Assembly: GCA_027924585.1 (NCBI GenBank)
Contig: BSBM01000372.1
Location: 31,800,001-31,864,000, forward strand
DNA from: Larix kaempferi
Taxonomy: Eukaryota > Streptophyta > Pinopsida > Pinales > Pinaceae
DNA: 64,000 bases
Direction of reading: 5' to 3'
Both the position numbers and the translations under genes were made by a program. Positions 23,279 to 35,046 of this stretch are shown here, piece after piece (the stretch's first letter is position 1; every line of letters begins with the position of its first letter). The notes under the pieces are model-generated. The model was not told where the DNA came from. It saw only the letters and a program-made list of their open reading frames with translations, and made no database searches.

Positions 23279-24656
23279 TATAATATGGGAGATCAGGGTA
23301 GTGATGTGAATAATGGTCGTACATGTCGCATATCGCACAAGGGTGGTTTGTGCGCAATGATTTATCGCGAGGTTGAGGGGGTAGTTCTAGTTTGACAACT
23401 GGAACGTTAGTGTCGTCATCCAACATATTCATGTGTTCTTGAAGTGCCATTAGTTGTGGACATAGATGGGTAGCATGGCTTATATCGTCGCACAAGGAGC
23501 ATTTAGGGAGCACACGGGTTGGGGAATTTTTAGCTAATTTGGGAGTCACTGGGGGGATGCGAGTTGTGGGTGAATTGTTGTAGGTTTGTGGACCTCTGCC
23601 CCCAGTGTGGCAGGATTGAGGGGGGACGTAACTAGATGTCGATGTAGTGCCCCCTGTTGGAGTCGATCGGTTTTGGGGGTTCAAAACACCAGGTGGTGGG
23701 CGATTGTTGGGGTTTGGTATGCCAGGTGGTGGATGGTTTGAAATGTTCATGCGTTGTATCGGTTGTAAAACAATGGTTGGAGTCAATGGGGGAGTTGGGG
23801 CAGGTAAGTACCATACAGGTAATCCTAACGTTAAACCTGGAAGGTTGAGTGTAGCCATTACTGGCGTGCTGACAACTCCTGAAAATGGAAACAAGAATGG
23901 GATAGTGTGGATCGATGTTGTTCTGATATGACTAGGCACGGTGGGTGGTTGTGGTAGTGGTGGAGGTTGTTGAGGATGTTGTTGTTCGTTGTGCGATAAG
24001 GTGCACAAATCGGATACTTCAGTTACCCGGAGAGGGGGTGGGATAGAAGGGAAAATGGTGGTCATGGGATTATCCGAATATATCCCGGCTCCGACTGAGG
24101 AGACGAACGATGTGGGTGCACTCTGAGCGGGTTGTTCAATCATGGGAAGAACATTTTCAGGTGCTGCGGGGGCATTGGGATCATAGTATGTTATCTGGTC
24201 GATTTTGACTACGTGTCCTTCATGGGGGAACATCATGAGGCGAAAAACTGAAGAAGCGACAACTTTCATTTTATACATGTAGCTTCGTCCCAGAAGGAGA
24301 TTGTAATCAAGTTGGGCGTTAATGACCTCTATATCTATGAGAACCAATTTGCCCCCAAGTTGTATGGGTACATTCACTAACAAACCTTGAGGTTGAGCTG
24401 CACGACCATCGTAAGCTCGCAATGCGGTAGTTGACGGTTGTAGCATTGGGGATCCAAGTTTCTGCCATACGAAAGTCGACATAACGCAGGTGGAGGCACC
24501 TTCATCGATTATGCATCGATGAACGACGAGGTTGTGAATGGACACAAAAACTTGAAAAGCTAGAGATGAAGGTAGACGAGGTTTGGCTTGGTCTAAGTTG
24601 AAAGCCATCATGTTGGAGTCGTTAGGGTCAATTGCACCAATGGCAGATAACAACAA
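23279..24656 (-). pseudogene. E1 protease followed by proline-rich spacer and zinc knuckles
   Basis: The minus-strand frame opens with a retropepsin-type domain: active site DEGAST (Asp codon 24504-24506) and the second conserved strand with LLGRSYMYKM some 80 residues on. A spacer of about 240 residues rich in Pro, Gln and Ser follows. Then come two CX2CX4HX4C-type knuckles: CSLCDDISHATHLC (23460-23501) is complete; CAICDMYDHYSHHY (23298-23339) has Tyr for the last Cys. The frame runs into antisense LINE1 at 23279 and its further residues are not element coding. Knuckles after the protease are unusual, since gag usually carries them before it. E2 shows the same order. Confidence 0.75.
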
Positions 24657-24970
24657 TTTTCTCTATGCAGGACAATTTTTTAGGATTTCGAGAGAGGACA
24701 TAGCAGCGGGGGATTGAGCTAAATCCTCTACAATGTTATAGTTGGAAGCTGCATGAGCGTTAGGGTTATTGTTAATTCGTCTCAAAGGGAAACGAGGTGA
24801 TTTGGGACCCCCGTCCATGGGCATATTGGGTATGCGAAGTGGTTGATCGGTTGGGAGAGTACTCGAAGATGGGTCAGTAGGTGTGGCCTCAGGGGTGGAG
24901 CCGTATTGGTTTCGACGGGTTTGAAGATTGACATCATTAGCAAATGGTGGGTGTTGGACTTTGTATGCTG

Positions 24971-25846
24971 CTAATCGGCTGCTGCATAGGTAATTTGCTG
25001 CTGTGTTGCAGCAGATCCTTGTGGGTGATCCATTGGACGAGTGTTGACTATTCCTTGGTTGGGTAGGGGATTTTTCAATATCATGGGTTGCGGCTGAGGC
25101 GGTGGTGCTGGTTGTGCAGCATGCCCTTGTCGTTGGGCGTCATCGGTCCAGAGTTGATGCGCTCGATCTAAATGGGGGAAATTATGCGTGTAATGGCCGT
25201 AGACCCCGCATATGGAACATGGGTGGTTTGTTCTCAAATTAGGATTTTTGCCCTGTTTTGGTGGACGATCAGGGTTTTGATTTGTAGGAGCAGCGTTGTT
25301 ATTATTGGGAGGGTTATGTGGTTGTCCACCTTGGTTTTGTTGTTGGTTAATTCCGCGGTTTCTTCCTCTTCCACGATTCTGTTGACCTCCTTGATTACGT
25401 TGGTTGTGTTGGTTTTGAGGTTGGTTTTGTTGTGCATACACATGCCCTTGGGAAATAGGTGGGTTTTGAGGTTGTGCAGGCTCTGGAGTAGGATGCGGTG
25501 GGTAGTAAGCAGGAGGGTTATGAGGTGGACCGGGTGCTTGTTGCGGTTGTGGGTAACTTTGAGCTACTGGAAGTGTTGGAGCAAGAGATGCTGCATGTTG
25601 AGGATAATAAGCCGATTGGGCTTGTGGCTGAACCGGAGTCTGATGGGCTTGCTGCTTATAGTATGGAGGTGGTGCATAAGCTGATGGTGCTTTCCCATAA
25701 CACTGTGGTGGACATGAGGGTCCATAAGTGTGGTGGGTGTGCGTTACTGGAGCATACGAAGTTGTAGCTCCAGAATGAGATGTAGCCCTAGAAAGGTCTG
25801 GGGCGTTGTTTGTACTCATCATGGTAAAAGGTTTGTTTTGTACCAT
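24971..25846 (-). pseudogene. E1 gag C-terminal region: Pro/Gln-rich with zinc knuckle
   Basis: This 291-codon frame is low-complexity, rich in Pro, Gln, Asn and Tyr (SYPQPQQAPGPPHNPPAYYP), with an RG-rich patch (GGQQNRGRGRNRGINQQQNQ). It has one zinc knuckle CSICGVYGHYTHNF (25178-25219) preceded by LRTNHP. The same LRTNHPC string precedes the second knuckle after the protease, so the module looks duplicated. Nucleic-acid binding by gag nucleocapsid is the known role of such knuckles. The last Cys reads Phe. The link to the gag core at 26270 is frame-broken. Confidence 0.75.
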
Positions 25847-26269
25847 AACTTGGCCGATAATACCGTCGGTGGCATGGGATGCCCCCGGCGTGTCATGGCG
25901 GGATGGATTGCCGCGCGGGGCGTCAAGTAAAATGGTGTATAGATATCCAGACTAGGCATATATGAGGTCGAACTGCTGGGCTTTTAAGATGGATTCTTCT
26001 TCCGACTGGGGTCGTTCAGAAGCTACGTCTTTAGCTATGAGAGGGAGGAGTGATTTGAGGAACCAATACAAAAAGATACGTTCGTCAAGCTTTATCTTGC
26101 AGAGACTACAAAGCTTATGCCACTCATGGATATGATCAGTGATGTGTGTAGCGGTGTTCTATCTACAAGACAAAAGTATTTCCACTCCTGCATCATAGCG
26201 TACTAGTAGTTGAAAGAACTGAAGGAAAGTTGAGGCGAGGGATGTAAACGTGGTGTGCGTCCCATGTGG

Positions 26270-26968
26270 CTACTCAATGTACCATTTGGCTGCAGAGGCA
26301 ATGAAAGTTCTTTGTAAAAGTCGGAGTCGAATAGAATCATCTACTATGGAGTTTGAGGAACACCATAGGTGAAACGACATGATGTGGTTTTGGGGGTCTT
26401 CCCCGAATTTTCCTTCAAATTTTGGGATGTCAAAAGGGAGCTTTGTGGGCATAGGGGGCTAGGTAGGGTCATGTCGGATGGGATCATTGGTTAGCCTAGC
26501 CAAGTCTGGTAGGCTTAGGCTAGCCATAAATGGCAAACTGGCGGAGGAGTGTGATGCTGTCATGGGGGCATAAGTGCTGGTGGTGGCATTATGTATTGGG
26601 CCACTGCCTCCTAGGGGAATGTGTGTGAAAGGGATATGTCCTCCAATCAAAGGGTTATGTGTGGGAACTGTATTCCCAAGTGTAGCTTGAGTTACAAATG
26701 GGTTTGGATTTGGTATTGTAGACCCAGGATTTGGTATGCTGGAAGTGGTTCCAGTCAAAGGTATACCTATAGCAGGTGCAGGTCCTATGTTGGGCATCCC
26801 TATAGTAGATGTAGTTCCCATATTAGGCATGCCTAGAGTGGAAGCAGTTCCCAGGTTGGGCATACCAACATTGGTTGTGGGAGTGATGGCCAATGTAGTA
26901 GCTGGGATGGTGGAAGACGTTCCACCAACAATCCCCGTGTTGAAAGGGTTGGAAGAAAAATCAGCCAT
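26270..26968 (-). pseudogene. E1 gag N-terminal and core region
   Basis: It starts at ATG 26968 (MADFSSNPFN). A tandem Gly-Met-Pro-Asn repeat follows (GMPNLGT, GMPNMGT, GMPNIGP), visible in DNA at about 26760-26880. Then comes the conserved LPFMASLSLPDLARLTNDPI block shared with E2. A TAG (26459-26461) replaces the Trp of DPTWP. The frame then continues MPTKLPFDIPKFEGKFGEDP, HIMSFHLWCSSN and RLLQRTF, a retrotransposon gag capsid signature, to a break at 26270. Between 25847 and 26269 the frame is too damaged to follow. Confidence 0.8.
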
Positions 26969-27270
26969 AGGACTAGTGGGTGCGGTGTATGTGGGATTTT
27001 TGGATTCTGCCTCAGAATCTGATGTGAAATGAGGCGCGTCAGAATCGGATGATGGGGCTCTATTTCGATGACGTGTGGAGTCAAGGGAACCGTACTGCGG
27101 GGGGTCTCCCCGGAAGCGCCGAGAACGTCTCGGGGAATCAATGGTGACAGTTTGATCAAAAGATTACCAGGTGGTGGTGAGTGGAAAGCTCTAAATCCCT
27201 AATGCAACCGTGTGTGCAAGAGGGGAGCGTCAAAAATAAATGGCGCTTAGGCAAAAAAAAATCTCAAAAC

Positions 27271-27300
27271 ACTTACTATAATAGCGGTGCTATAGTAAGT
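27271..27300. repeat. Perfect 10-bp-arm hairpin in E1 leader
   Basis: ACTTACTATA and TATAGTAAGT are exact inverted repeats separated by ten bases (atagcggtgc), which themselves can pair further (ATAGC/GCTAT). Confidence 0.9.
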
Positions 27301-28584
27301 GGAGTAATCAAAAAATGTGGTCAGGAAACCAACATGCAGACATTTCCTAAAAATAGAAAAAGGTGTACTCTATGACCAAAGGGAGGTAATGGAGCATGCA
27401 AACATCTAACTAAAAAGTATTATGACTCGACAAGGTATATCCTCTTCAAGGTGACGAAATCCAATTCAGATAATATAAAATGTGGAATCAAAGGCTAGAT
27501 ATCCCCCTACCGGGAGGGACACCGGGTAGACAATCCTAAAAGTTGGCCACTAAGATACCCCGTTCATGACACGTTCGGTTGGGTGAATCTGCAGTTTGGT
27601 TCTATCATCGTTGTACTCCCATAAGGGTGGTACAACGAGAACTACGAAAAGTATCCTTCGGTTACTGAATGGATAGCGGTATTCCACTCAGACCTCCGGA
27701 ACCAGTCTCGCTACTTCAACCCTCCTAAGGGAGAGGCCTTCCCGATAAATTGGTGTATAACCGTGTCAACAAATAATAAGGGATTTTGGTACCCTAAATG
27801 TCAATCACTATGTCTCAACGTGAAAAATGAGTGAGGGGTGTTATTTGGATACTTATCCCCTCAGTCCTACCTAACTACAAGATTCTTTTGTGTTCCCCAA
27901 GTGGGGTTAGAATATTGGTTGAGTTAAGGTAAATTTTAAGGCTCATTTGAAATTATTGTGACAGATTGTGTGATGGTGGGGTTGTATACTGAATCATTGT
28001 GCCTCACATGGGCGATTTAATTACAAACTAAAATGACGATTTCAAGTTGCAAAAAAGACGCTTTTAAAAAGTAAATGCTTTTCAAAAAGGTGTTTCAAAA
28101 AACATGGATTTTTGAAATTTTCAAGGGAAAGCAAATAACATAAAAGTAAAAGAAATAAATGGATTTCTAATGCTTTGCTTGGGCAAAATATTGAGCAATT
28201 CAGAATGATGGTTCTAACCTTGCAAAATGTGAAACTTATAATTTGAAAAAATGCTAAATAATCTCTCTTTCACTTAACTGAAATTTTTTAAAAAGATTTA
28301 ATAAAGCAAATGTAACAAAAAAAAAATTAATAATGCTTCAAAATGAAACAGTAGGCTGTTCAAAAGTGCAGGGAAGTTGGCTGGAAAATATGGGCCGAAA
28401 TGGGTGAACTAAAATGATAAATAACACTAAAATAAAATAAAAATTAGAGAAATTTCTATGAAAAAAATCTTAAATTTAATAGGATATTCGGATTCCTTGT
28501 TTGAAAACACCCAATTTGAAAGAAAAAAAATCATCTCAAACGGAGTTCGGGAGAGGGAGATATGGGCGTTTGAAAGTTGGGTCG

Positions 28585-28770
28585 CGCTATCAGGTGATTA
28601 GATCGCGGGTTTCGGGCTAAAACCTATGATCTAGATCTCGCCTTTTTGGTCAAAACCTGCGATCTGGATCGTGGCTTTCTAGTCAAAACCTGCGATCTGG
28701 ATCGCGGCTTTCGGGTCAAAACCTGCGATCTAGATCACGGCTCTCTGCTAAACAGCCGCGATTGGATCGC
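28585..28770 (-). repeat. 33-bp tandem repeat with GCGATC/GATCGC hairpins in E1 leader
   Basis: The string aacctgcgatctggatcg recurs with an exact 33-bp period at 28621, 28654, 28687 and 28720, with partial units outside. The best unit contains GCGATC-TG-GATCGC, a self-complementary core. The array lies 210-400 bp downstream of the primer-binding site in element orientation. Confidence 0.88.
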
Positions 28771-28980
28771 GCCTGTGGGTTTAAAAATTCATGATTTGCG
28801 GAACGGAAATTGACCAGCAAAAAATGAACCCAAAAATTGAAATTTTGGGTTGTTTCGGGCTGCAGAAAGGGCCAATGGCTAGGGCAGCTATCAAGAAGCT
28901 GACTAGTATGGCAGATCTACAATTTTAAATGGGAAAAACTACTAAAATAAAGATCTAAAGCAAAGATTTAAAGTTCGAAA

Positions 28981-28996
28981 CCCAGCGGAGTCGCCA
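28981..28996 (-). other. E1 primer-binding site
   Basis: On the minus strand TGGCGACTCCGCTGGG follows the LTR end after five bases. Similar TGGCGACTC sequences follow LTRs of many plant Ty3 elements; the tRNA used was not identified here. E2 has the diverged TGGTGACTCCACT at the same place. Confidence 0.7.
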
Positions 28997-29001
28997 AAAA
29001 C

Positions 29002-29731
29002 TGTTGCTTGGTTTTTCAACCAAGCATGTGCAATGATGCACCTATTAACTTGTAATAGCAGTTTCAATATAAAACAAAAACAATTATGAATAAATTAATA
29101 TAATCTGATCTAACATAAGCATGTGTAAATAAATAAAAAACTAGATTTCAAACATAAGCAATAAGATCTATAACAAAAACAAGAAATTAAGAAATTCAAT
29201 CTTTTGTATTACCTCAAGTGGTGAGGATGGTGAGTGTTGAGCAGCTCCAAGGTTGAGAAGCTCCAATGTCCAATGGTCTCTTCTTCTCCAATGCTTAAAT
29301 GGGGTTCTTCAAACTCGAATGGGAGGCAATGGCTCTCAAAGGGAATTTGGCAGCATAAGGATAGGATGAAATGTAGATGAATAATGAGGAGCCCCTATCA
29401 CCTTTTTATAGTTTTTGGGTGATGGGTAATACCATTATGGTTTTAAGGAAACCAATGGTATGGACCAACATGGTTTAGGTCTCTTTTTCCCTCTTTTTTC
29501 ATTTTTTGAATATTTTTTATATTTGTATTCCCTTTTAATATTTTTTGGGAATTTTGGACCCTTTTTTAGGGTTTTTTTGAGGAAAAATACATATTTTGAG
29601 GGGAAAAAGGGGTATTATGGTCTTTTTGGTGACGTTTTGAAGGTTTTAGAGGCTCAAATGGTGGAAAAAAGTGGACAAATGGGTCATGTGAATAAGGGAG
29701 TGAGCTAGTGAGCACTTTCTAGGTGTTAACA
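29002..29731 (-). repeat. E1 5' LTR
   Basis: 730 bp, beginning TGTTAACACC and ending GCAACA on the minus strand. The limits are set by the primer-binding site on one side and the TTCCC duplication inside LINE1 on the other. No partner LTR is present in the window. Confidence 0.75.
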
Positions 29732-30440
29732 TTCCCTCAATTGGATATATCCCAGATTTCGATATCCTCCCGAGGGGATGGTTCCTTTTCAAAGTCAGAG
29801 AGGAGGGGGAGGGCTCCAAACTGTTAGACCAGCGTTGGAGATGGGATCCGTCGGGACTAATCCTGAAGAAATGGAATGTAAGTTTTAACGCCAGAAAGGA
29901 ACCCCACAATTTACAGCAAATATGGGTAATCCTTCTAGATCTGCCAATGGGTTTTTGGAAAAAACACATCTTAGAGGTTATCGGTAATAAACTCGGATAA
30001 TCTTTAGCGTTGGAAGAGGATTGGGAATCCAAACAAGAAAGATGTTGTGCATGGATCCTAGTCGAATTGGACATAAGAGATGGCTTATTTGAATAAATTA
30101 GGCTTGAAATGCATGGAAGTGCCTAGGTTCAATGCTTGGACTATTGGAAGTTGTTGTTTAGATGCTTCGGATGCAGAAATTTCAGTCATCTGCAAAAAGA
30201 TTGCACCTTGCAGCAAGTTGGTCCTTCGAAACCTCAATTTAAAAAGGTTTGGGTCAGAAAGAGTAAAGCACAATCCATAGCACCCCCAGTTCCTGCACAA
30301 GAGAAGGATTCTGAATGCGTAGAGAGGGTGGTGGACTCGAAAACATAAGAAAAAGAAACAGAACCTCCAGTTCCTGCAGCAGAGAGGGACGTTGCATTCG
30401 TAGAGAAGGTGGTGGACTCGAAATCGAAAGAAAAATAAAT
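29732..30440 (+). pseudogene. LINE1 ORF1, C-terminal part with zinc knuckle
   Basis: This continues the DUF4283-type domain (GYIPDFDILPRGWFLFKV, RWRWDPSGLILKKW, QIWVILLDLPMGFWKK) to a stop near 29998. In a shifted frame the CCHC knuckle CFGCRNFSHLQKDC follows at 30163-30204, then a basic/acidic tail. Plant LINE ORF1 proteins carry exactly this DUF4283-then-knuckle layout. Several stops and at least one frameshift are present. Confidence 0.85.
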
Positions 30441-30839
30441 AGTAGAAAAAAGTGGTCGCTAACTCGACAAAGAAAAAGGCTTGTCGTCCGGTCCCAGCAC
30501 CTACAAGGATGACAAAGGTAATCCTGTTATTAATATTGTTTTTTCATTTAATTCTACTTCTAAGTCCTCCTCCCATAACCCCAAAGATTTAGTTTTAATT
30601 CCCCCACAAGTGGAGGCAAAGGTTCTACCCACCCCTCCTGTAAAGTTTCCCTCTCCTTCAGCCAACGGAATTTTGGAAATTACACAGATAGTAAAACAGG
30701 AATATGGGTTATTCTCCAAGTCCAGGCTCAACTTTGAGTTGGACCAAGTCTCCTCGGGGGGTCTTGGACTTAACCAACCCTAGAAGTCTCAGGCAGGCCT
30801 AAAATCTCTCCACTTGAAGGCACAACTTCAAGCAGCTAA

Positions 30840-33800
30840 AGACATTAAAGAAGGGAAACAAACAACTATTGGAAGGGCACTTAGAGTGGAAAAAGCCCTG
30901 TCCATGGGTGCTTAGTGTTAGCCCTCTCCTTCAACATAAAGGGGCTTGGTGGGGCCTCCAAACAATTAGCCCTCAAAAGATTAATAAATACACTAAAACC
31001 AAAGGTGTGTTCTTTCAAGAAACCATGATGGAAGGAAATAAGGCGAAGGAAGTCTTAAGTGGTTTTTTAAGAGATTGGAAGATGGAATAAATATATGCAG
31101 AAGGCCACTCTGGTGGATTAATTTCAGCATGGAGACCAGATTTACAACTTCTCTCATCTACTTTTTACAATGCAGCTCTGAAAACTGAGTTGGAAGACAC
31201 AAAAATTGGGCTCCATATAGCTTTCTTGAATGTTTGATGGGCCGTTTCACGGGAGAAGAGAATATTGGGAAACTCTGCGTAATTCTAGTGCGTTGGATCT
31301 TCCAAATCTCACACTTGCGAGAGACCTAAATCTAACCCTATTTTCAGGGGAATATTGGGGAAAAAACGTGCGCAGTGACTCGCTAAGCTCTTTCTTTAGT
31401 GGCCTTTTCGAGGAGAAGAAATTGGTTGATGTCCATCCCCTAAAACTAGAATCCACGTGGCGGAACAATCGAAGTGGGGAACAAGTGATCCCAAAAAAGA
31501 CTGGATCATTTTTTAGTAGCAGAAAGTTTGTTTCAAGACCAGTTGGTTCTAAGATCCACAGTGGAATTGGGAGGGGTGTCGGATCATAGACCCATTTCTC
31601 TAGCAATATCAATTCCGGAAAAGAAACCTCCATCCCCCTTCAAATTTAACCCTGCTTGGCTGGAAGAGGAAGGTTGCCGCAACCTGGTAAAGGAAAACTG
31701 GATGTCGTTAACAAGTTCTTCTATGGCCACCTATATGCAACAATTGGTAAACAATCTGACCATAATAAAGAAACTCTCCAAAGATTGGGGCGAGAAGCAT
31801 AAAGCTTTCTCTCAAAAATAAATAAAGGAAACAGAGTCTAAACTGCAGTTTCTCTACAGCTCAAACGAAGGAGGGGTTTTTACCAACGAAGAACTAGATT
31901 CCCTAAAGTCACTTGAAAAAAAAGAACTTCTCTTCTTTCTAAGGAAGAATAACACTGGAGATTAAAGAGCAGGGCTCTGTGGCTAGCTAAAGGAGACAAG
32001 AATACAAAATATTTCCATCGTTTTGCAACACACAGAAAGAACATAAATACCATAGTAGAAATTAAAGATGCACAGGGAAATCTAGCACAGTCCTTTCAGG
32101 ACAAGGCCAAGGCAGCAGTGGAGCATTTCAAACTTCGGTTCACTGCAACTTCGGGATGTCCTGTTTTAGAAATTTTGGAGGTCATAAACCTTTTCCCCAG
32201 ACTCATAACAGATGAAATGAAGGAGGATTTGACAAAAGAAGTACAGAGGAGGAACTAAATTGGGTCATCCATTCCTTTCAGAAAGGCAAGAGCCCAGGCC
32301 CGGATGGTTTCACACTGGAATTCTTTATTGGCTTTTACGAGTTATTAAAGGAAGACTTGCTGAAGGCAGTCAAAGAATCACAAGTTTTAGGAAAGGTATT
32401 GGGAGCCCTAAACTCCACTTTCATCACCTTAATTCCCAAGAAGCAGAAAGGAGATACCTTTGAAGACTACAGACCAATAGCTTGTTGTAATATGGTCTAT
32501 AAAGTCATAGCAAAGATCAAGGTTGAAGCCCATACTCAGTAAGGTGATTTCATAAGAGCAAGTTGGCTTTCGGTTCAATAGACAAATACATGATGCAGTG
32601 TCTCTTGCGCAAGAAGCAATTCATTCTATAAAGAAGGACAAATTGTCTGCTTTTTCTCTCAAACTCGACCTCTCTAAAGAATATGATAGGGTGAGTTGGT
32701 CCTTCATCCAATTATTATTAATTCAAATAGGAATGTCAATAGAAGTAGCGGATTGGATAATGGGTTGCATCCAATCAACTTCGTATGTAGTTTTAATTAA
32801 TGGTGCATCTTCCCTCTTCTTTAGACCTTGTAGAGGCTTAAGGTAGGGTTGTCCTCTGTCTCCATTTATGTTCCTTCTAGTAGCAGAGGCCTTAAGTCAA
32901 CTAATACACAAAGAAAAATAGGAAGAAGTGATCAGAGGAGTCAAGATATCAAGTTCAGTGGATTTAACGCATACTTTGTTCGTGGACGATGTGCTTCTGT
33001 TAGGTGAGGGCTCACTTGGTGATATTCAATCCTTTGCAGCAATTCTGGAAACATACAAAAAGGCTACAGGAATGGTCATTAATACAGAAAAATCAAGCCT
33101 AGCTCACAACCTCTCAGAAGAACTTTTGATTATGATAAAGGAGTCTTTTCCATTCCCTCTAATCCCTATTTTGGAAGGCTTCAAATACATAGGTTTCTTC
33201 CTCAAGCCAAACGCATATGCCTTCTAGGATTGGATGCGGTTATACAAGAAAATAGAATCGAGGATTTCACATTGGGAAAATCGTAACCTATCTAGAGGAG
33301 GCAGATTAGTGCTGCTCAAAGCAGTACTCCAAAGCATTCCGGTCTACTGGGAATCTATAGCATACATCCCTAAAGGTATTCTGGTCAAAATAAGGAAAAA
33401 ATGTTTTTCGTTCCTTTGGACGGCGAGTAAGCAAACAAAGGGCATTCCACTGGTCAAATCGTCTACTTTAACTCTTCCAAAGTCTTTGGGTGGATGGGAA
33501 ATCAAGAACCCGGACCTTTTTTGAAAATCACTGACAGATAATTTGTTATGGAGGTTGACAGAATTTCCAAAATCCCTGTGGGGAAGAACCATGATCTCTA
33601 AGTATTGTCAATCGTCCTCAATCGTGGAATGGTTTAGACAACCCAACAAAAGCTACAAAAATAGCTACATCGGTTGGAAGGCCCTTGTTCTAGCATTCCC
33701 ACTGGTTGGCAACTGGACTGCCTGGAGGATAGGAGATAGAAAAAGGGTGTGTCTACGAGAGGACCCATGGGCAGGAGCAAGCGAAGCTTACAAACTCCCA

Positions 33801-35046
33801 GACCACCTAATCTCATACCTTAGAGCCAAGAATATTGTAATGTTTGGAGATGCTTAAGCACAACAACCGGAGGTAAGAGGCAGAGTAAGTTGGAAATCGG
33901 CTCAGGATTTGGGTTTATCGGGCGCCAAAGCTGAAGCATGGAATCATCTACTAACTAATTTACTAAAAAAATTTATACATCTGGAAGAAGGTGAACCGGA
34001 TAAGCTTATATGGACCAGAAACAACAAAGATGGAAGCTTCTCTACAAAACTTGGATATGAGGCTTCCATAGTCCCTCTTGTGATAGGAGAACAACTCTAG
34101 TGGTGGAAAAAAATTTGGACGATCCCATGCCCACTGAAAACATTAATCACCTCGTCGCTGGCCCTGAGCAACAAATTACTAACATGGGAAAACTTTAAAA
34201 AAACCAGGTTTTCAAGGACTGAGTGTGTGCGTGCTATGCAATTGTGCACATGAATCAACTTCTAATCTATTCAGTATTTGTCCATATGCAGGGTATGTCT
34301 AGGAGAAGGCTTCTGAAAGATTAAACTTCAAAATGACACCTAGCCCTGAGTCCTCGCTGGAACAAAATGTATCTGTTTGGTGGCAAGAGGCCAGGGTACA
34401 TAGTTTTGAAGCATTCCCTACATTATTTGTCTACAGCATATGGGAAGTAAGAAATAAGGCAATTTTTCTCAAATCTAAGATCCCTCAAGATATAATTGTA
34501 ATTGTTCTATTACAGAAAGTTAAAGAACATCGCTCTGAGCCTGTTTTGACCATTCAAAGAATCATCACAAGCCCATTGATCAATAAAAATGTTCTGTGGG
34601 CTTTTTTCGATGGTGCTAGTCAGGGAAAGACACCACTTGGAGGAGCTGGAGGAATTTTGCATTTCACATAAGACAAGAAGTTGTTCATAAAATTTGCACC
34701 AGGAAGAGCATCAAACAACAAAGGAGAAATTTCAGCTTTATGGGTTGTTCTAAGGGTGGCCATTTTAAAACAGGTAAGAAACATACAGTCGTTTGGAGAT
34801 TAAAAAATGGTAATAGATGGGACCAACGGAAGAATTCGGATGAATGCTCCATACATCCAACATATGCTAAACTCAATCAAAGAACTGATATATAGCTTTG
34901 AACAAATCTCCTTTACACATATTTACAGAGAACTGAACATGGAAGCAGATAAGTTATCAAAATTGGCTCTTGCCCTTCCTCCGGGCCTAATAGAGGTTGA
35001 AGGATGGAGCAATGATCAACTAGAAGAACATTTTATGTTCATGTAA
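30840..35046 (+). pseudogene. LINE1 ORF2: endonuclease, reverse transcriptase and RNase H, broken
   Basis: The APE-type endonuclease spans about 30890-31620, ending in the motif SDHRPISLAI (SDHRP at 31579-31593). The reverse transcriptase shows GKSPGPDGF near 32285, YRPIACCNMVYKVIAKI near 32470, the palm motif KLDLSKEYDRVSW near 32660, RQGCPLSPF (Gln read as TAG) near 32845 and FVDD at 32979-32990. A thumb and zinc-finger-type region follows to about 34300. The RNase H domain (WAFFDGAS near 34597, NNKGEISALW, NMEADKLSKLA) closes the ORF at 35044. Many stops and frameshifts. The terminal RNase H marks a plant LINE type related to the I/L1 group. Confidence 0.9.

Larger units (their letters stand above)
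26969..28980 (-). other. E1 leader, no coding sequence
   Basis: Two kilobases between the primer-binding site and gag. It is AT-rich with A-runs. Notable features are the 33-bp CpG array at 28585-28770 and the hairpin at 27271-27300, both listed separately. Confidence 0.65.
23279..29731 (-). mobile_element. E1: Ty3-like gag-protease element, 3'-truncated
   Basis: Orientation is minus. The 5' LTR is at 29002-29731 (TGTTAACA start, GCAACA end on the minus strand). A primer-binding-site-like sequence follows at 28981-28996, then a 2 kb leader, gag and protease. It ends abruptly at 23279 with no 3' LTR and no polymerase. TTCCC flanks both ends (23274-23278, 29732-29736), and removal restores LINE1 ORF1. 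The homologous place in E2 also carries a GGGA, so the 3' end was probably lost by a deletion between an internal TTCCC and the left target duplication. The LTR style and gag suggest a Ty3 lineage, but no reverse transcriptase is left to classify it. Confidence 0.8.

Noticed and set aside
25172-25684. 170-codon open frame on the plus strand
   Set aside because: It is antisense to the E1 gag proline/glutamine-rich region; it reads Trp/Arg/Val-rich because it mirrors the CAA/CCA-rich coding strand.
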